Below, piece by piece: positions 62,076-64,000 of a DNA stretch of 64,000 nucleotides. Made by a program: the position numbers and the translations under genes. The notes beneath the pieces are model-generated. The model searched no databases and was not told where the DNA came from. It saw only the letters and a list, made by a program, of their open reading frames with translations. The first letter of the stretch is position 1. Every line of letters starts with the position of its first letter. The stretch is from Chryseobacterium piscicola (GTDB lineage Bacteria > Bacteroidota > Bacteroidia > Flavobacteriales > Weeksellaceae), in the NCBI RefSeq assembly GCF_900156685.1, contig NZ_FTOJ01000001.1, forward strand, positions 310,001 to 374,000. Reading direction: 5' to 3'.

Positions 62076-63161
62076 ATGTCTAAGTCATTAATTCCAAAGT
62101 TAGAAGCGATAAAACAAAGATATAATGAGGTAGCAGACCTTATTATACAGCCAGACGTAATTTCGGATCAGAAAAAATATTCTTCATTAAACAAAGAATA
62201 CAGCGATTTAGGAAAAATAGTACACGTTTACAATCAATATAAAGGGGCTTTAGATAATATCGCAGAATCTGAAGAAATCATTGCAGATGGTTCAGACAGA
62301 GACTTGGTAGATATGGCTAAAGAAGAAAAAGTAGAAGCTCAGGGTAAACTTCCTGGTTTGGAAGAAGAATTAAAAGTTCTTTTAATTCCTAAAGATCCTA
62401 CCGACGATAAAAACGTTATCGTTGAACTTCGTGCGGGAACTGGAGGAGATGAAGCTGCAATTTTTGTGGAAGATGTATACAGAGCGTATGCCATGTATTT
62501 TAAGACCAAAGGCTGGAAGCACGAAATCACAGATTCTAGTGAATCAACCAAAGGATATAAAGAATTAATTATTAAAATTGAAGGAGACGGCGTTTACGGG
62601 ATTATGAAATTTGAATCCGGAGTTCACCGTGTACAGCGTGTTCCTGAAACCGAATCTCAAGGCAGAGTTCATACTTCGGCAATTACTGTTGCCGTTTTAC
62701 CAGAAGCAGAAGAAATTGATTTTGAATTAAACCCTGCAGATATCGAAATGCAGACTTCCCGTTCTGGTGGTGCAGGTGGGCAAAATGTAAACAAGGTTGA
62801 AACTAAAGTACAGTTAACACACAAACCGTCAGGAATGGTGGTTGTTTGTCAGCAGGCTCGTTCTCAGTTGGCAAACAGAGAATTGGCGATGGAAATGCTT
62901 CGTACCAAATTATATGATATTGAAGTTCAAAAATCTGTAGGAGATATCGCTGCACAACGTAAATCTATGGTTTCTACCGGTGACCGTTCTGCAAAAATAA
63001 AAACATATAACTATCCTCAGGGAAGAGTTACAGATCATAGGATAAACAAATCGATGTACAACCTCGATGCCTACATGAATGGTGATATTGGCGATATGAT
63101 TGATGCCGTAATCATGGCAGAAAATGCCGAAAAAATGAAAGGAGAAGAAGATAATTATTAA
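62076..63161 (+). CDS. prfA: Peptide chain release factor 1
   Basis: RF1 reads UAA and UAG stop codons and releases the finished protein. The 361-residue length is typical. [19 protein letters not shown] starts domain 2, and the tripeptide-anticodon region lies between about 185 and 200. The catalytic [11 protein letters not shown] with GGQ comes near residue 230 and lacks any visible frameshift, unlike RF2. [10 protein letters not shown] and [13 protein letters not shown] also fit. Confidence 0.97.
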   Translation: MSKSLIPKLEAIKQRYNEVADLIIQPDVISDQKKYSSLNKEYSDLGKIVHVYNQYKGALDNIAESEEIIADGSDRDLVDMAKEEKVEAQGKLPGLEEELKVLLIPKDPTDDKNVIVELRAGTGGDEAAIFVEDVYRAYAMYFKTKGWKHEITDSSESTKGYKELIIKIEGDGVYGIMKFESGVHRVQRVPETESQGRVHTSAITVAVLPEAEEIDFELNPADIEMQTSRSGGAGGQNVNKVETKVQLTHKPSGMVVVCQQARSQLANRELAMEMLRTKLYDIEVQKSVGDIAAQRKSMVSTGDRSAKIKTYNYPQGRVTDHRINKSMYNLDAYMNGDIGDMIDAVIMAENAEKMKGEEDNY

Positions 63162-63184
63162 TATTTTCTTTAAAATATATAAGC

Positions 63185-63214
63185 AAAGCTTCCGAAAATT
63201 TTGGAAGCTTTTTG
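63185..63214 (+). terminator. Terminator after prfA
   Basis: A 9-bp stem pairs AAAGCTTCC (63185-63193) with 63203-63211, with an A/T loop that can extend the stem. T residues follow. Confidence 0.85.
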
Positions 63215-63266
63215 TTTTAAAAATGAAATACAATATCTAAAAACGTGTTTTTCTCAACCTCAAATA

Positions 63267-64000
63267 TTATCCGAATAATTTCACCGATTCATTTACCAAA
63301 AACTTCACCTGATCTGGTCTTCCACGATCTGTTTTAGGTAAATTATTATAGCTTCCAGTTCTCACAATAGTCATTTTATATTCTGGTATCATGATGATGT
63401 ATTGGCCTTGAAGTCCTAGGAAATAATAATGTTTCACAGGATTATCGTTATTGATCCAAAACCCCATGCCGTATATTTCGTTTGATTTTTTTGTAGGATT
63501 TCGCATTTCATTAATGAAATCTACGGAAAGTAATTGCTGACCATCATATTTTCCATCATTTAAAAATAATTGCCCAAGTTTTGCAAAATCTCTGGAACTA
63601 GCGTGAATACAACAATAAGTCTTCTCCATGCTGCTTTGGTCCGTACTCCAGATGGCATTCTGCTCCATGCCAAGTGGTATCCAGAATTTTTCAGATAAAT
63701 AGCTCGATAATGTTTGATTAATAGCTTTTTTCACAGCAAAACCCAAAAGTTGCGTAGATCCACTTTGGTACTCAAATTTTTCGCCAGGTTTTTCTTTAAA
63801 TCTTCTTTTAAAAGTAGCATCAATAAGACTTTTACCATAATATGCTTTTGCATTAGGACGGAAAGGGTTTTTGTAATCTTCGTCCCAGTCTAGGCCAGAT
63901 TCCATTTGGGCAAGATTTTTTATAGTTAAATTTTCAGCAAAAGGTTTTGCTTTAAATTCAGCAAAATAATCAGAAAACTTATCGTTGATATTTTTTATTT
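63267..64000 (-). CDS. Serine hydrolase, beta-lactamase class C-like family (partial)
   Basis: The C-terminal 243 codons of a gene cut by the right edge of the window. The sequence fits the serine hydrolase/class C beta-lactamase superfamily: LTIKNLAQMESGLDWDEDY matches the region following the SxxK serine (which would lie outside), and FEYQSGSTQLLG carries the Y-x-S catalytic tyrosine motif. Further typical parts are PLGMEQNAIWS, SSRDFAKLGQLFLNDGKYDG and YGMGFWINND. The reading frame continues without stop to base 64000, so the ATG at 63905 is internal. Real function could be peptidase or esterase; drug resistance is not implied. Confidence 0.85.
   Translation of the reverse strand, partial: IKNINDKFSDYFAEFKAKPFAENLTIKNLAQMESGLDWDEDYKNPFRPNAKAYYGKSLIDATFKRRFKEKPGEKFEYQSGSTQLLGFAVKKAINQTLSSYLSEKFWIPLGMEQNAIWSTDQSSMEKTYCCIHASSRDFAKLGQLFLNDGKYDGQQLLSVDFINEMRNPTKKSNEIYGMGFWINNDNPVKHYYFLGLQGQYIIMIPEYKMTIVRTGSYNNLPKTDRGRPDQVKFLVNESVKLFG

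Noticed and set aside
63267..64000. A class C beta-lactamase resistance gene
   Set aside because: The superfamily includes many peptidases and esterases; the SxxK part is outside the window and nothing here points to drug hydrolysis.

Overview
Kind of organism. The window looks like chromosomal DNA of a flavobacterium, most likely Chryseobacterium or a close Weeksellaceae relative (inference; no 16S or tRNA gene is present to confirm it). The DNA is AT-rich, starts rarely have Shine-Dalgarno sequences, several promoters carry the Bacteroidetes -7 element TAnnTTTG, and lineage-typical families occur (DUF5687 ABC permease, DUF4251, DUF4349, grasp-with-spasm peptide maturases). Genes are densely packed; no gap between genes exceeds about 260 bases. 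I saw no tRNA, rRNA, CRISPR array, transposase or prophage gene.

Layout. 1-3052: end of recN, a secreted protein, and a DUF5687 permease with its ABC ATPase. 3230-6515: an ECF sigma factor, its presumed membrane anti-sigma partner, a beta-barrel protein and an S41 protease. 6642-9843: class II and class I fumarases, divergent. 10043-17316: a small membrane protein, a glutaryl-CoA-type acyl-CoA dehydrogenase, envelope proteins, pgi, folD and queE. 17354-20986: an initiating sugar-phosphate transferase, MlaE/MlaF and a beta-barrel protein. 21023-24278: small envelope proteins, an M48 protease, MeaB and a cytochrome c. 24457-29959: hemA-hemC, two cell-wall type genes, then hemD and hemE, all on the minus strand. 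30198-35855: the rod-shape operon mreB-mreC-mreD-PBP2-rodA. 35911-43232 (minus): a complete ribosomal peptide (RiPP) locus of the grasp-with-spasm type, with a divergent regulator and a pentapeptide-repeat protein next to it. 44460-52531: serS, then asnB, a flippase, a glycosyltransferase and other surface-polysaccharide or conserved genes. 52542-57972: two iron-sulfur proteins, MlaD and a PpiD-like chaperone. 58229-63161: lon, an AI-2E family transporter and prfA. The right edge cuts a serine hydrolase gene.

Most interesting region. The RiPP locus contains, in transcription order, two GG-leader precursor peptides, a secreted DUF6624-like protein, an ATP-grasp ligase, a 54-codon gene (40494-40658) fitted exactly between its neighbours, a SPASM-domain maturase that lacks the radical-SAM cysteine motif, a C39-peptidase ABC exporter and an HlyD adaptor. 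The two precursors differ over most of their length, but both carry a 12-residue D-x-N-x-D-G-x5-E loop, like a calcium-binding EF-hand, about 26 residues after the Gly-Gly site. A perfect 11-bp inverted repeat between the precursors and the divergent HTH gene overlaps promoter-like elements and is a good operator candidate. The exporter's peptidase domain contains an in-frame copy of a dispersed genomic repeat.

Limits. Family names come from recognising motifs by eye, not from searches. Promoters, operators and terminators are predictions from sequence pattern only.
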